This document shows positions 1-8,749 of a stretch of DNA of 64,000 nucleotides, piece by piece. Made by a program: the position numbers and the translations under genes. Source of the stretch: Chitinophaga hostae. Lineage in GTDB: Bacteria; Bacteroidota; Bacteroidia; Chitinophagales; Chitinophagaceae. The notes below the pieces were generated by a model. That model worked only from the letters and a program-made list of their open reading frames with translations, was not told the DNA's origin and ran no database searches. The stretch lies in contig NZ_JAGTXB010000001.1 of the NCBI RefSeq assembly GCF_018224885.1, positions 372,001-436,000 on the forward strand, given 5' to 3'. The number at the start of each line of letters is the position of its first letter. Position 1 is the stretch's first letter.

Positions 1-258
1 GCTCCGCAGGCCGCTATTTACCTGACCGTTAAATTTGACCTGACAGGTAAAAAGACAGCTGATGGCACTGCGCTGGCAGATCAGGCTGCTGTTACGTCCT
101 ACATCCTGAATGAGGCGAAACTGGCCCTGGTGCCGTTTTACGCTTTCGGATCTGCTAAAAACTCACCCTGGTATCGTCTTAGCGTAGGTACCTGCGTGAA
201 AGAAGAGATCCCTGCTATGTTTGAAAAACTGCAGGCAGCTCTTGAAAAATTAAAATAG
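1..258 (+). CDS. PLP-dependent aminotransferase, C-terminal fragment (5' end outside window)
   Basis: The reading frame is open from base 1 to a TAG at 256-258, giving the last 85 residues of a protein that starts outside the window. The tail carries an F-Y-A-F-G segment followed by S-P-W-Y-R-L-S-V-G, the C-terminal-domain pattern of class I/II aspartate/aromatic aminotransferases; the Arg in W-Y-R-L-S fits the substrate carboxylate-binding arginine of fold-type I enzymes. The PLP lysine is outside the window, so substrate cannot be judged. A strong hairpin terminator follows at 336-384. Confidence 0.75.
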   Translation, partial: APQAAIYLTVKFDLTGKKTADGTALADQAAVTSYILNEAKLALVPFYAFGSAKNSPWYRLSVGTCVKEEIPAMFEKLQAALEKLK

Positions 259-275
259 TTTTATTCCGGATTGTT

Positions 276-484
276 TTGCCCAGGATTAGACTGATTTAAT
301 TGATTGTCCTGATTTTATTTTTTTTGATTTTATATGATGAGCGAAGATGGAAGCGGTAACGCTACCTTCTTCGCTCATCTTTTTATGCTATAGCCTCTCT
401 TCTTATCTTCCCAAAACCTAATAATATTCATAGAAACGGAAAAAATCATCTAAATCATGGATAATCATCCTAATCCCGGGTAAG
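276..484. repeat. degenerate copy of long palindromic element, class A
   Basis: The left part (276-296, GCCCAGGATTAGACTGATT) is an imperfect inverted match of the right part (about 441-480, ending ATCATCCTAATCCCGGG). The same GCCCAGGATT word opens the much better preserved elements at 20006-20249 and 43029-43238. Here the arms have decayed and the centre is occupied by a clean terminator hairpin. I read it as an old copy of that family; this is inference from the shared words and layout. Confidence 0.5.
336..384 (+). terminator. hairpin terminator after aminotransferase gene
   Basis: A 12-bp perfect stem, GATGAGCGAAGA (336-347) with TCTTCGCTCATC (368-379), is extended inward by AGCG/CGCT around a GTAA loop and followed by a T run (380-384). 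It lies 78 nt after the stop codon. Confidence 0.8.
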
Positions 485-543
485 ACATTTGACTTTTTGA
501 CTTTTGCCTTCGAAAAGTTAAATACTTGTTAAAAGGTCAACTA

Positions 544-576
544 TTGTTACTATTTCGAAAAAAGTACCTAATTTTG
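544..576 (+). promoter_or_regulatory. Bacteroidota-type promoter for the TetR/efflux operon
   Basis: TAATTTTG (569-576) matches the TAnnTTTG -7 consensus, with a TTG at 544-546 about 22 nt upstream as a -33 candidate. It sits 30 nt before the first TetR start at 606. The surrounding 485-545 is rich in GACTTTT/AAAAGGTC words that could hold an operator, but no clean palindrome stands out. Confidence 0.6.
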
Positions 577-605
577 ACCTTGAAACTAAAAAAGTCAGAA
601 AGTTA

Positions 606-1211
606 ATGCACACAGAAGCAAAAGACGAAATGAGGGATAAAATCCTGGAAGCAGCTCTGAAGCGTTTTACTCATTATGGCGCTTCTAAAACAACGATGAA
701 CGAAATAGCAGATGATCTTCACTGCTCGAAAGCATCCTTGTATTACTACTTCCCGGATAAGAAAGCCATGCACATGGCGGTGCTGCAAAAAATTGCGGAG
801 ATCTATTTCCAGCAAATGGAAAAAGAAGCCCTGCAACCGGAATCAGCTGCCCAAGCATTGTATAATATTATAGAGCTCAGAAGAGAATTTATCAGCAAAT
901 TTTGCCGGCTGGAAATATTCAAAATATTACAGGACAACTCCGCGGTATTTCTCGAAGAGAAAAAGAAAGCAAGAGAAAGGGATATAGCCATTCATACACG
1001 CATCATTGAAGCAGGTATTGCCCTGGGAGAATTCATCGTGAAAGATCCCGCACATACCGCAGAACTGTTAGTACTGTCCACCATGGGCCTGCGCTTTTCA
1101 GTTCCGGATCATATCCGCGAAGACACGGACATGGACGAAGCAATGATGGATGACGTAATAGACAAACAAAAACAACTGCTGGAGATCTTCATTAAAGGAA
1201 TAAAGGCTTAA
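606..1211 (+). CDS. TetR/AcrR family transcriptional regulator (first of a tandem pair)
   Basis: 201 residues, normal for TetR. Residues about 10-55 form the N-terminal HTH, with the T-T-M-N-E-I-A core and a C-S-K-A-S-L-Y-Y-Y-F recognition helix; the rest is the variable ligand-binding and dimerisation domain. It is the first gene of a run ending in a TolC/HlyD/RND exporter, 12 nt before the second TetR gene, so local and autogenous repression of the efflux operon is the natural expectation. The inducer cannot be read from the sequence. Confidence 0.9.
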   Translation: MHTEAKDEMRDKILEAALKRFTHYGASKTTMNEIADDLHCSKASLYYYFPDKKAMHMAVLQKIAEIYFQQMEKEALQPESAAQALYNIIELRREFISKFCRLEIFKILQDNSAVFLEEKKKARERDIAIHTRIIEAGIALGEFIVKDPAHTAELLVLSTMGLRFSVPDHIREDTDMDEAMMDDVIDKQKQLLEIFIKGIKA

Positions 1212-1223
1212 CAAACGGAAACC

Positions 1224-1838
1224 ATGCTGGTGAGAGAACGGATACTGGAAACGGCCCTGAAAATGTTCAGAACCTACGGTGTGAAGGGAGTAACTATGTT
1301 CGACATAGCACGTGATTGCGGGATCTCAAAGAAAACAGTATACGAGCATTTTGTAGACAAACAGGCGTTGATAGACGAAGGGATGCAGCAGTTGTTAACT
1401 AATCATATTAACTATTTCACAGAATGTCTGCAAACCACAGACAATGCTATTGAAGAAATGGTGCGTAACATGAAATATGTTACCAACCTGGCAAAAACAC
1501 TGAACCCGGTGATGTTGTATGAAATCCAGAAGTATCATCCGGATACCTGGAAAAGCATTGAGAGTTTTAAGGAAGACGGGGTGCTGTGTAACATCAAGAA
1601 AAATTTAAAGAGGGGCATGACGGAAGGCCTATATCGTCAGAACCTCCACATCGATATCGTAGCACGTATGCGCCAGCTGCAGCTGGAAGCACCATTTGAC
1701 CAGATGCAGTACCCGGCAAATCAATTTGAGATGCCTGAAGTAATGGAACAGGTAACCGCCCACTTTATACTGGGAATTGCCACCATTAAAGGTCATAAAC
1801 TGGCTAACCAGTACCTGCAAATAAAAGAAGACGAATAA
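1224..1838 (+). CDS. TetR/AcrR family transcriptional regulator (second of a tandem pair)
   Basis: 204 residues. The HTH lies near residues 8-50, with V-T-M-F-D-I-A and the recognition helix I-S-K-K-T-V-Y-E-H-F. It is clearly diverged from the preceding TetR protein, so the pair does not look like a recent duplication. The ATG is 12 nt after the first TetR stop and the TolC gene starts 25 nt after its own stop, implying co-transcription. Two TetR proteins upstream of one exporter could form a heterodimer or sense two signals; that is inference. Confidence 0.9.
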   Translation: MLVRERILETALKMFRTYGVKGVTMFDIARDCGISKKTVYEHFVDKQALIDEGMQQLLTNHINYFTECLQTTDNAIEEMVRNMKYVTNLAKTLNPVMLYEIQKYHPDTWKSIESFKEDGVLCNIKKNLKRGMTEGLYRQNLHIDIVARMRQLQLEAPFDQMQYPANQFEMPEVMEQVTAHFILGIATIKGHKLANQYLQIKEDE

Positions 1839-1863
1839 ACTACTACGCTAACTGATTTAATTT

Positions 1864-3219
1864 ATGAAGCGATTAAAGTTAACGCTTATCCTCCTGCTGG
1901 GGATAGGGGTATACAACGGCTATGCCCAAACGCAGCTGACCTTACAGGAAGCGCTGAAGTTTGCATTGAACAACAACAAACAACTGGCCCGGACAAAGAT
2001 GGACGAGGAAATGGGTAAATACAAAACCCAGGAAGTCCGCTCCCAGGCTTTGCCACAGCTGAATGGTAACGCATCTTATACTGATAACCTGATGCTGCAA
2101 AAATCACTCATTCCGGGTGCCGTATTCGGTAAACCGGATAGCTCCATTCTCGTGGCCTTTGGTGTAAAATACAATGCTACCGTAGGCGCGGAACTCAGTC
2201 AGCAAATCTTTAACCAGGCGGTATTTACCGGCCTGAAAGCGGCGAAATCCGGCGAAGAGTATTATAAAATACAAACAGAGCAATCTGTCGAAAATGTGAT
2301 CTACAACGTATCTCAGCTCTATTATCAATTGCTGGTTACACAGGAAAAAATTATTACCATCAACAGTAATATTGAAAAACTCACCCAACTGGTGAGCGCT
2401 ACCAAATCACAGTTTGATAATGGTCTTGCCAAAAAGATTGACCTCGACCGTATCCGGGTAAATCTTACCAACTATCTCACCCAACGCACACAGCTGATGA
2501 ACCAGTATGCTACGCAAACCAATAACCTGAAAAAGGTAATGGGCATGCCATTGCAGTCTGCGTTCCTGCTCCCTCCTGCCTCTTTGAAAGAGATTGAAAA
2601 CAAAGCTGCAGGCGTATTACAGTATGATGATATGAACATCGCCAACAGAACAGAATATAAATTGCTGAAGAAACAACAGGAACTGCAGCTGTTCCAGAAA
2701 AAGGCCTACCTCGCAGAATATTATCCATCACTGTCGTTGTTCGGAAGATATTCCTACAACGGGATGAGTCAGCAGTTCGCTTTCTCAAAAGACCCTTCTA
2801 ACGCTACCAGCTGGTTCGGTGCAGCCGCTGTAGGTATAACACTGAAAGTGCCCATCTTCGATGGTTTTGGCCGCCGTTCCAAGGTAAATCAACAGAATGT
2901 TACCCTGCGCCAGCTGAGCAAACAAATGGAAGACACAGAGCAAACGCTCAACGTAGATTATGAAAATGCGAAACTGATGGTGCGCAGCAATCTGTCTACC
3001 ATCAGCACTCAAAAGGAGAACATGGACCTGGCCAACGAAGTATATTATTCTACACAGAATAACTACAAACTCGGCCTGGCAGGTTTAACGGATCTGCTCA
3101 ATGCAGAAACCTCCCTGGCGGATGCACAAAACAGCTATAACGAGGCACTGCTGCAATATAAGCTGGCAGAGCTGGAAATTATAAAAAGCAAAGGAAGTCT
3201 GAAGGACCTTCTAAACTAA
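1864..3219 (+). CDS. TolC-family outer membrane efflux protein
   Basis: 451 residues with an N-terminal signal peptide (K-R-L-K-L-T-L-I-L-L-L-G, cleavage near A-Q at 21-22). The rest shows the two repeated alpha-helical OEP domains: L-T-L-Q-E-A-L-K-F-A-L at the mature N-terminus and the second repeat near residues 230-440 with the Y-K-L-G-L-A-G-L-T-D-L-L-N-A-E signature near the end. Proteins of this family form the outer membrane channel and periplasmic tunnel of tripartite pumps. It is followed 44 nt later by the adaptor gene and then the RND pump. Confidence 0.93.
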   Translation: MKRLKLTLILLLGIGVYNGYAQTQLTLQEALKFALNNNKQLARTKMDEEMGKYKTQEVRSQALPQLNGNASYTDNLMLQKSLIPGAVFGKPDSSILVAFGVKYNATVGAELSQQIFNQAVFTGLKAAKSGEEYYKIQTEQSVENVIYNVSQLYYQLLVTQEKIITINSNIEKLTQLVSATKSQFDNGLAKKIDLDRIRVNLTNYLTQRTQLMNQYATQTNNLKKVMGMPLQSAFLLPPASLKEIENKAAGVLQYDDMNIANRTEYKLLKKQQELQLFQKKAYLAEYYPSLSLFGRYSYNGMSQQFAFSKDPSNATSWFGAAAVGITLKVPIFDGFGRRSKVNQQNVTLRQLSKQMEDTEQTLNVDYENAKLMVRSNLSTISTQKENMDLANEVYYSTQNNYKLGLAGLTDLLNAETSLADAQNSYNEALLQYKLAELEIIKSKGSLKDLLN

Positions 3220-3263
3220 ACGTATAAACGAAAATAACGATAGACAATCAAACTATTTTGCAG

Positions 3264-4334
3264 ATGAAAAAGTTTATAATCTGGGGCGTGGTGACAATAG
3301 GTGCAGTGGTACTGATCATGTGGAAACTCAACGCAAATAAAAAGGCAAATGAGGCCAAAACTGAATTCGTAAAACAAAGCAATATCGGCGATATCCCGGT
3401 GCTGGTACAGAAAGTAACCCGCAACGATTTCTCACAGGGCTTCCTGGCAAACGGAAACTTTGCGCCTGTGCGTGAATTATCTTACCTGGCGGAAACTGCC
3501 GGCCGCATTACCAGGTTACTGGTAGATGAAGGTAGTGTAGTAAGACAAGGACAGCCTATCGCTTATATAGATGCCCAAATTGTAAACACCGACCTCGAAT
3601 CTGCAAAGGCGAACCTCAACCAGCTGAAAGTAGATAAGGAAAGATATGAAAGCGCTTTCCAGACAGGTGGCGTTACCCAGAAACAAATGGACGATGCCCG
3701 CCTGCAGTACGATGTTGCGAAAACACGCTATGAGGCTGCCAGCCGCCGTGTAAGTGACACTTATGTGAAAGCGCCTATCTCCGGTATCATCAATAAAAAA
3801 TACATTGAACAGGGCGCCTACCTCTCTGTAGGTAATAAAATGTTTGACATCGTGGATGTATCCAGGCTGAAACTGGCGGTATCTGTTCCGGAAGGACAGG
3901 TGGTAACACTGAAAACGGGTCAGAAGGTAGCGGTAACCAGCAACGTTTTCCCGGAAACAAATTATGAAGGGACGATCACTTTTATCGCGGCAAAAGGCGA
4001 TAACTCGCTCAACTACCCGGTAGAAATGGAGGTAAACAATGTAGCCGGAAAAGACCTGAAAGCAGGCATGTACGGAACTGCACACTTTACAGATCCAAAA
4101 GCAGATAAAACTATTTTCATTGCCCGCACCGCTTTCATTGGGGGTGTAAACAGCAACGAAATATATGTTATGGAAGGCAACGTAGCAAAGAAACGTAAAG
4201 TGGTAGCCGGCCGCATCGCGGGCGACCAGGTAGAAGTACGGGAAGGGCTGAACGAAGGAGATACCGTTATCACCAGTGGCCAGATTAACCTGACAGAAGG
4301 TGCCGCTGTAACGGTTCAAAATGCCGCCAAGTAA
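3264..4334 (+). CDS. HlyD/AcrA-type RND efflux periplasmic adaptor subunit
   Basis: 356 residues. An N-terminal membrane anchor (about 5-22) is followed by a biotinyl-lipoyl half (G-R-I-T-R-L-L-V-D-E-G-S-V-V-R-Q-G-Q), a coiled-coil hairpin near 100-150, the second lipoyl half with Y-V-K-A-P-I-S-G, and beta-barrel and membrane-proximal domains. I start at the ATG at 3264; a TTG two codons upstream (3258) is possible but less likely. The adaptor bridges the RND pump (starts 39 nt downstream) and the TolC channel. The substrate cannot be inferred. Confidence 0.93.
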   Translation: MKKFIIWGVVTIGAVVLIMWKLNANKKANEAKTEFVKQSNIGDIPVLVQKVTRNDFSQGFLANGNFAPVRELSYLAETAGRITRLLVDEGSVVRQGQPIAYIDAQIVNTDLESAKANLNQLKVDKERYESAFQTGGVTQKQMDDARLQYDVAKTRYEAASRRVSDTYVKAPISGIINKKYIEQGAYLSVGNKMFDIVDVSRLKLAVSVPEGQVVTLKTGQKVAVTSNVFPETNYEGTITFIAAKGDNSLNYPVEMEVNNVAGKDLKAGMYGTAHFTDPKADKTIFIARTAFIGGVNSNEIYVMEGNVAKKRKVVAGRIAGDQVEVREGLNEGDTVITSGQINLTEGAAVTVQNAAK

Positions 4335-4373
4335 GCGGGAAATGTATCTGGTGTCTGAACAAATTTTTGCAAC

Positions 4374-7300
4374 ATGAAGATTACTGAAGTATCGATTAAG
4401 CGACCTACGATCGTGGTGGTGGTGTTTACCATCCTCACCCTGTTGGGCGTGATGAGTTATAAATCGCTGAACTATGAGCTGTTGCCAAAGTTCAGCTCCC
4501 CCATCGTAACTATTGCTACCATTTACCCGGGAGCCTCTCCTAACGAGGTGGAAAGCAGTATTACCAAGAAGATTGAAGACGCGGTGGCCTCTATGGAAAA
4601 GATCAAAAAGATCACTTCCAAATCATCCGAAAGCCTGTCTGTTATTACCGTTGAGCTGAATAACGACGCCGATGTGGATATTGCCCTGCAGGATGCACAG
4701 CGTAAGGTAAATGCCATTCTGGCAGACCTGCCGACTGATGCAAAGCCGCCATCCCTTAATAAATTTTCGCTGGATGACTTACCGATCATGACACTGTCGG
4801 CCACCGCCAAAATGGACGACAAACAGTTTTATGACCTGGTAGATAAGAAACTGCAGCCTTTATTATCCCGTTTGCCGGGCGTTGCCCAGGTGTCACTGAT
4901 TGGTGGCCAGGAACGTGAAATACAGGTAAACGTAGACCCAAAGAAACTGCAGGCATTTAATTTATCTATTCTGCAGCTGCGCCAGCTGATCACCAATGCC
5001 AACCTGGATTTCCCTACCGGTAAAGTGAAAACGGCCAACGAACAGATCCTGATCCGTTTGGCAGGTAAGTATAAGAATGTTGATCAGCTCCGTAACCTGG
5101 TACTGAAAACAACGGAAGATGGTACACAGGTGCGTCTTACAGACGTAGCCGATGTACAGGATGCTCAGAAAGATGCGGACCGTATTGCCCGTGTGGACGG
5201 AGTAAGCGCCATTGCTTTGCAGGTGCAGAAACAAACAGATGCGAACGCCGTAACCGTGAGTGAGGAAATGAAAAAATCTATTGCCAAAATAGAAAAAGAT
5301 TACGCGGTTAACGACCTCAAGATATTAGTGGCAAATGACTCGTCCGACTTTACGCTGGAATCTGCTGATTCCGTAATACATGACCTTATCCTTGCAGTAG
5401 TGCTGGTGGCAGTGGTGATGTTGTTGTTCCTGCACAGCGTTCGAAGCGCTTTGTTCGTAATGATCTCCATTCCGGCTTCCCTGATCGCTACTTTCATTGG
5501 TATGAAACTGATGGGATTCTCTCTCAACCTCATGTCATTGTTAGGTTTATCACTGGTGGTGGGTATCCTGGTGGATGATGCCATCGTGGTACTGGAGAAT
5601 ATCTATCGCCATATGGAGATGGGTAAAAACCGTGTGCGTGCTGCATTTGATGGCGTAAAAGAAATCGGGTTCACTGTTACTTCCATTACACTGGTAATTG
5701 TGGTGGTGTTCCTGCCGATCTCTTTAACGAACGAGCTGGTATCGAAGATCCTGCGTGAATTCTGTGTGGTGGTAATGATATCAACCATGTTGAGCTTGTT
5801 GTCGTCCTTCATGATAGTACCACTGCTATCGTCCCGTTTTGGTAAACTGGAACATATCACTGGTAAGAATGTGTTCGGGAAATTTATCCTCTGGTTTGAG
5901 GCGCAGCTCACAAAGTTCACCAACTGGATGACAGGGCTCCTCAAATGGGCGTTGGCGCATAAAGCTATTACGCTGATCGCAGCGGTAGGTTTATTATTTG
6001 CCTCCTTCATGCTGTTGGGTAAAGGTTATATTGGAGGCGAGTTTATTCCCAAAGGCGACCGCGGACAGTTTATCGTGATGCTGGAAATGCCGAAAGATGC
6101 GTCTGTAGAACAAACAAACCTGGCTACCAGAACGGCTGAAAAATATTTGAATAAAAAACCGGAGATCACCCGCCTGATCACGACGGTAGGCCAAACCAGT
6201 GAAGATGGATTTGGTAACTCCCAGTCTACCGCTTATAAATCAGAGATCACGGTAATGCTGGTGGATCCTGAGAAACGGGCGGACGCTTCAGATATTTATG
6301 CAGCGAAGATCAAAAAGGAACTGAAAAACATTTTACCGGGTGTTAAAGTGAAAACAACGGCGGTAAGTATTATGGGTACTGCTGAAAGAGCGCCGGTAGA
6401 ACTGATTGTTATGGGTACGGAGTTGGACAGCGTAATGAACTACGCCAAGAGAGCTATGGATACCCTTAAAACCATCAGCGGTGCTACGGAAGTAAAACTG
6501 TCGGTGGAAGACGGAAACCCGGAAATCAACGTACAGGTAGATCGTGATAAGATGGCGGCACTGGGGCTTACGCTCGATGCAGTGGGTGGAACCATGCAAA
6601 CTGCATTCAGCGGTACTGCCGACGACTCTAAAGTTAAATTCCGCCAGGGAGATTATGAATATGATATCAATATCCGTTTTGATGATTTCAACCGGAAGAA
6701 CCTGGAAGATGTATCCAATATACAATTCATCAACGACAAAGGCCAGCTGATTAAACTGTCGCAGTTTGCTGCGATAACAGAAGGGTCCGGTCCAAGTCAC
6801 CTGGAAAGAAGGGATAAAAATACATCCGTATCTGTACAGGCGCAGGTAATGGGCCGTCCTTCCGGTACAGTAACACAGGAGTTTACCGACAAGCTGGCAA
6901 AAATGGGTAAACCGACGGGCATCAGTTACGTGTTTGGCGGAGATGCCGAAAACCAGGGTGATTCCTTTGGTACACTGGGAGCGGCGTTGCTGATTTCCAT
7001 TGTGCTGGTGTACCTGATCATGGTGGCGTTGTACGATAATTATATATATCCGTTTGTGGTACTGTTCTCTATTCCGTTGGCGATTATCGGCGCCCTGCTG
7101 GCACTGGCACTCACCAACAATACGCTGAACATCTTTACGATATTGGGTATCATTATGCTGATTGGCCTGGTAGCGAAGAATGCGATCATCCTGGTGGACT
7201 TTACCAACCAGATGAAAGAGCAGGGCCAGAGCACGTATCATGCATTGATACATGCCAACAATGCGCGTTTGCGTCCGATCCTGATGACGACCATCGCCAT

Positions 7301-7556
7301 GGTGATTGGTATGTTGCCTATTGCGTTGGCAACGGGTGGTGTAGGCGCCATCAAAAATGGTTTGGCCTGGGCGATCATCGGTGGTTTGATCAGCTCCATG
7401 TTCCTGACACTTATTGTGGTACCGGTGGTATACATGGTGGTGGATAAGGTGATGGCGAAGTTGGGGATCGGTAAATTATCGACCAAACGCTATATCAGGC
7501 AGCGTATGGTGGCTTCTTACGAGGAAGTCCCGTTAAACGAAATTCATACGAATTAA
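4374..7556 (+). CDS. RND multidrug efflux permease (AcrB/MexB-like, HAE1 class)
   Basis: 1060 residues, full length for the family. Residues 1-11 (M-K-I-T-E-V-S-I-K-R-P) are the typical RND start. Twelve membrane segments are expected: one near 12-30, a block near 335-540, one near 530-550 and a C-terminal block near 870-1030. TM4 holds G-I-L-V-D-D-A-I-V-V (Asp pair near 401-402), the proton-relay aspartates. G-E-F-I-P-K-G-D-R-G in the second periplasmic loop fits drug-exporting rather than heavy-metal RND pumps. It is the last gene of the operon, followed by a terminator at 7599-7622. Confidence 0.94.
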   Translation: MKITEVSIKRPTIVVVVFTILTLLGVMSYKSLNYELLPKFSSPIVTIATIYPGASPNEVESSITKKIEDAVASMEKIKKITSKSSESLSVITVELNNDADVDIALQDAQRKVNAILADLPTDAKPPSLNKFSLDDLPIMTLSATAKMDDKQFYDLVDKKLQPLLSRLPGVAQVSLIGGQEREIQVNVDPKKLQAFNLSILQLRQLITNANLDFPTGKVKTANEQILIRLAGKYKNVDQLRNLVLKTTEDGTQVRLTDVADVQDAQKDADRIARVDGVSAIALQVQKQTDANAVTVSEEMKKSIAKIEKDYAVNDLKILVANDSSDFTLESADSVIHDLILAVVLVAVVMLLFLHSVRSALFVMISIPASLIATFIGMKLMGFSLNLMSLLGLSLVVGILVDDAIVVLENIYRHMEMGKNRVRAAFDGVKEIGFTVTSITLVIVVVFLPISLTNELVSKILREFCVVVMISTMLSLLSSFMIVPLLSSRFGKLEHITGKNVFGKFILWFEAQLTKFTNWMTGLLKWALAHKAITLIAAVGLLFASFMLLGKGYIGGEFIPKGDRGQFIVMLEMPKDASVEQTNLATRTAEKYLNKKPEITRLITTVGQTSEDGFGNSQSTAYKSEITVMLVDPEKRADASDIYAAKIKKELKNILPGVKVKTTAVSIMGTAERAPVELIVMGTELDSVMNYAKRAMDTLKTISGATEVKLSVEDGNPEINVQVDRDKMAALGLTLDAVGGTMQTAFSGTADDSKVKFRQGDYEYDINIRFDDFNRKNLEDVSNIQFINDKGQLIKLSQFAAITEGSGPSHLERRDKNTSVSVQAQVMGRPSGTVTQEFTDKLAKMGKPTGISYVFGGDAENQGDSFGTLGAALLISIVLVYLIMVALYDNYIYPFVVLFSIPLAIIGALLALALTNNTLNIFTILGIIMLIGLVAKNAIILVDFTNQMKEQGQSTYHALIHANNARLRPILMTTIAMVIGMLPIALATGGVGAIKNGLAWAIIGGLISSMFLTLIVVPVVYMVVDKVMAKLGIGKLSTKRYIRQRMVASYEEVPLNEIHTN

Positions 7557-7598
7557 AGATATGTTACTAACAGTGTAACAGTTGTAGGTTTAGGTAAT

Positions 7599-7626
7599 AG
7601 CCGGGATAATCCTATCCCGGCTTTCT
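7599..7626 (+). terminator. rho-independent terminator of the efflux operon
   Basis: A perfect 10-bp stem AGCCGGGATA (7599-7608) with TATCCCGGCT (7613-7622), loop ATCC, then a T-rich tail. It lies 42 nt after the RND stop codon. Confidence 0.85.
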
Positions 7627-7715
7627 TATTTCTTTGAAATTAACAAGTGATTCTTTCGTTTTCACATTCCATCCTGTGTTGCGGCGTATTACTTTTGCGG
7701 ATATAATATCATCTT

Positions 7716-8588
7716 ATGAAAAAGTATATCCCCATTTTATCCTTGTTATTTACGCCATTTGTTACACAGGCCCAGCAAACCATTACTGGTCTCGCTTTGC
7801 CGGAGAGTGCCGTTGCTTACAAAGGCGGCTATTTTGTATCAGATATCGGCGTTCAGCTCGATGCCGTCGCCAAAGATGGTGATGGCGCCATCTCTTATAT
7901 CAATGGCGGTAAACTGGAAGCGCTCAGGTATTTTGATGATACACTGAATGCGCCGAAGGGGCTGGATATCATCGGCAATATTTTATACGTAGCAGATATT
8001 GACCACCTGAAAGGGTATAATATCACTACGCGCAAAAAAGTATTTGATCTGAACCTGGAGGGGAAAGCGGTGCTGCTGAACGACTTGAGCCGGGTAGATG
8101 ATAGCTCGCTGGTAGTAACGGATTCCTTTAAAGATCATGCGCTGATGGTAAATGTACATACCGGGAAATGGTCAGTATTAAAGGGAGAGATGAAAGTGCC
8201 TAATGGGATAGTATACAACGCGCATAACGACGAGGTATATGTTTGCTCTATGGGGCCTGATTTAGACGGTACCGGTAAACTATTTGCCAAAAAGCTGCAT
8301 GACGACAATGCCGCTTTTGAGCCGCTGGAAGGTTCTCCTGCCGGGGTTTTGGATGGTATCGTTTTATTAGACGACCACCGTTTATTGGTGTCTGACTGGA
8401 TAAAGATCAAGGATCCGGCAACAGGGAATTTATTTGTTTATGACCTTGATAAAAAGCAATACAAAACAATAACAACGGAGCGTGCTCCTGCAGATATAGC
8501 ATTGGATACAAGGAAGCATAGTTTACTGGTTCCCCAACTGCTGGATAACAGACTGGCTATTATACCACTGAAGAAATTAGGATTGTAA
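7716..8588 (+). CDS. secreted SMP-30/gluconolactonase-like beta-propeller protein
   Basis: 290 residues with an N-terminal signal peptide (K-K-Y-I-P-I-L-S-L-L-F, cleavage after T-Q-A). The remainder has repeated short blades such as P-K-G-L-D-I-I-G-N-I-L-Y-V-A-D, P-N-G-I-V-Y-N and P-A-D-I-A-L-D, typical of six-bladed NHL/SMP-30-type propellers. The family contains lactonases and binding proteins. A metal-dependent lactonase role is possible, but the Glu/Asn/Asp ligand set was not confirmed, so I do not assign an activity. It is monocistronic and convergent with the fusion gene at 8750-10336. Confidence 0.7.
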   Translation: MKKYIPILSLLFTPFVTQAQQTITGLALPESAVAYKGGYFVSDIGVQLDAVAKDGDGAISYINGGKLEALRYFDDTLNAPKGLDIIGNILYVADIDHLKGYNITTRKKVFDLNLEGKAVLLNDLSRVDDSSLVVTDSFKDHALMVNVHTGKWSVLKGEMKVPNGIVYNAHNDEVYVCSMGPDLDGTGKLFAKKLHDDNAAFEPLEGSPAGVLDGIVLLDDHRLLVSDWIKIKDPATGNLFVYDLDKKQYKTITTERAPADIALDTRKHSLLVPQLLDNRLAIIPLKKLGL

Positions 8589-8650
8589 GACAGGACGTAG
8601 CAATGCGCTGCGGCCGGCAGCGGGTTGCTGCATTATTGTTACCGGCCAAT

Positions 8651-8729
8651 CAAAACGGGGTGGGATAGGTAAGGGTACATCATTATTGCACGGGCGCATC
8701 AGCTGTACCTTTCCTTCCAACCTGTTTTT
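8651..8729 (-). pseudogene. remnant of a second 3' end of the fusion-methyltransferase gene
   Basis: Read on the minus strand, this stretch translates N-R-L-E-G-K-V-Q-L-M-R-P-C-N-N-D-V-P-L-P-I with no stop. The real C-terminus of the 8750-10336 protein reads N-R-L-E-G-K-V-Q-L-L-R-A-G-D-D-H-T-P-V-P-I (codons in 8788-8857). At DNA level the core (8700-8729 versus 8829-8857) differs at few positions. It lies just downstream of the intact gene's stop, so it is either a decayed tandem paralogue tail or the product of a 3'-end duplication. No upstream part of a second copy is visible. Confidence 0.65.
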
Positions 8730-8749
8730 TGTTTTGATGTTTCCCCGGA

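Noticed and set aside
3516-4319. 267-codon open frame antisense to the efflux adaptor gene
   Set aside because: It overlaps well-supported adaptor motifs and has no independent evidence.
6333-7253. 306-codon open frame antisense to the RND permease
   Set aside because: A shadow frame rich in Cys, His and Gln, with no motif. The RND gene explains the region.
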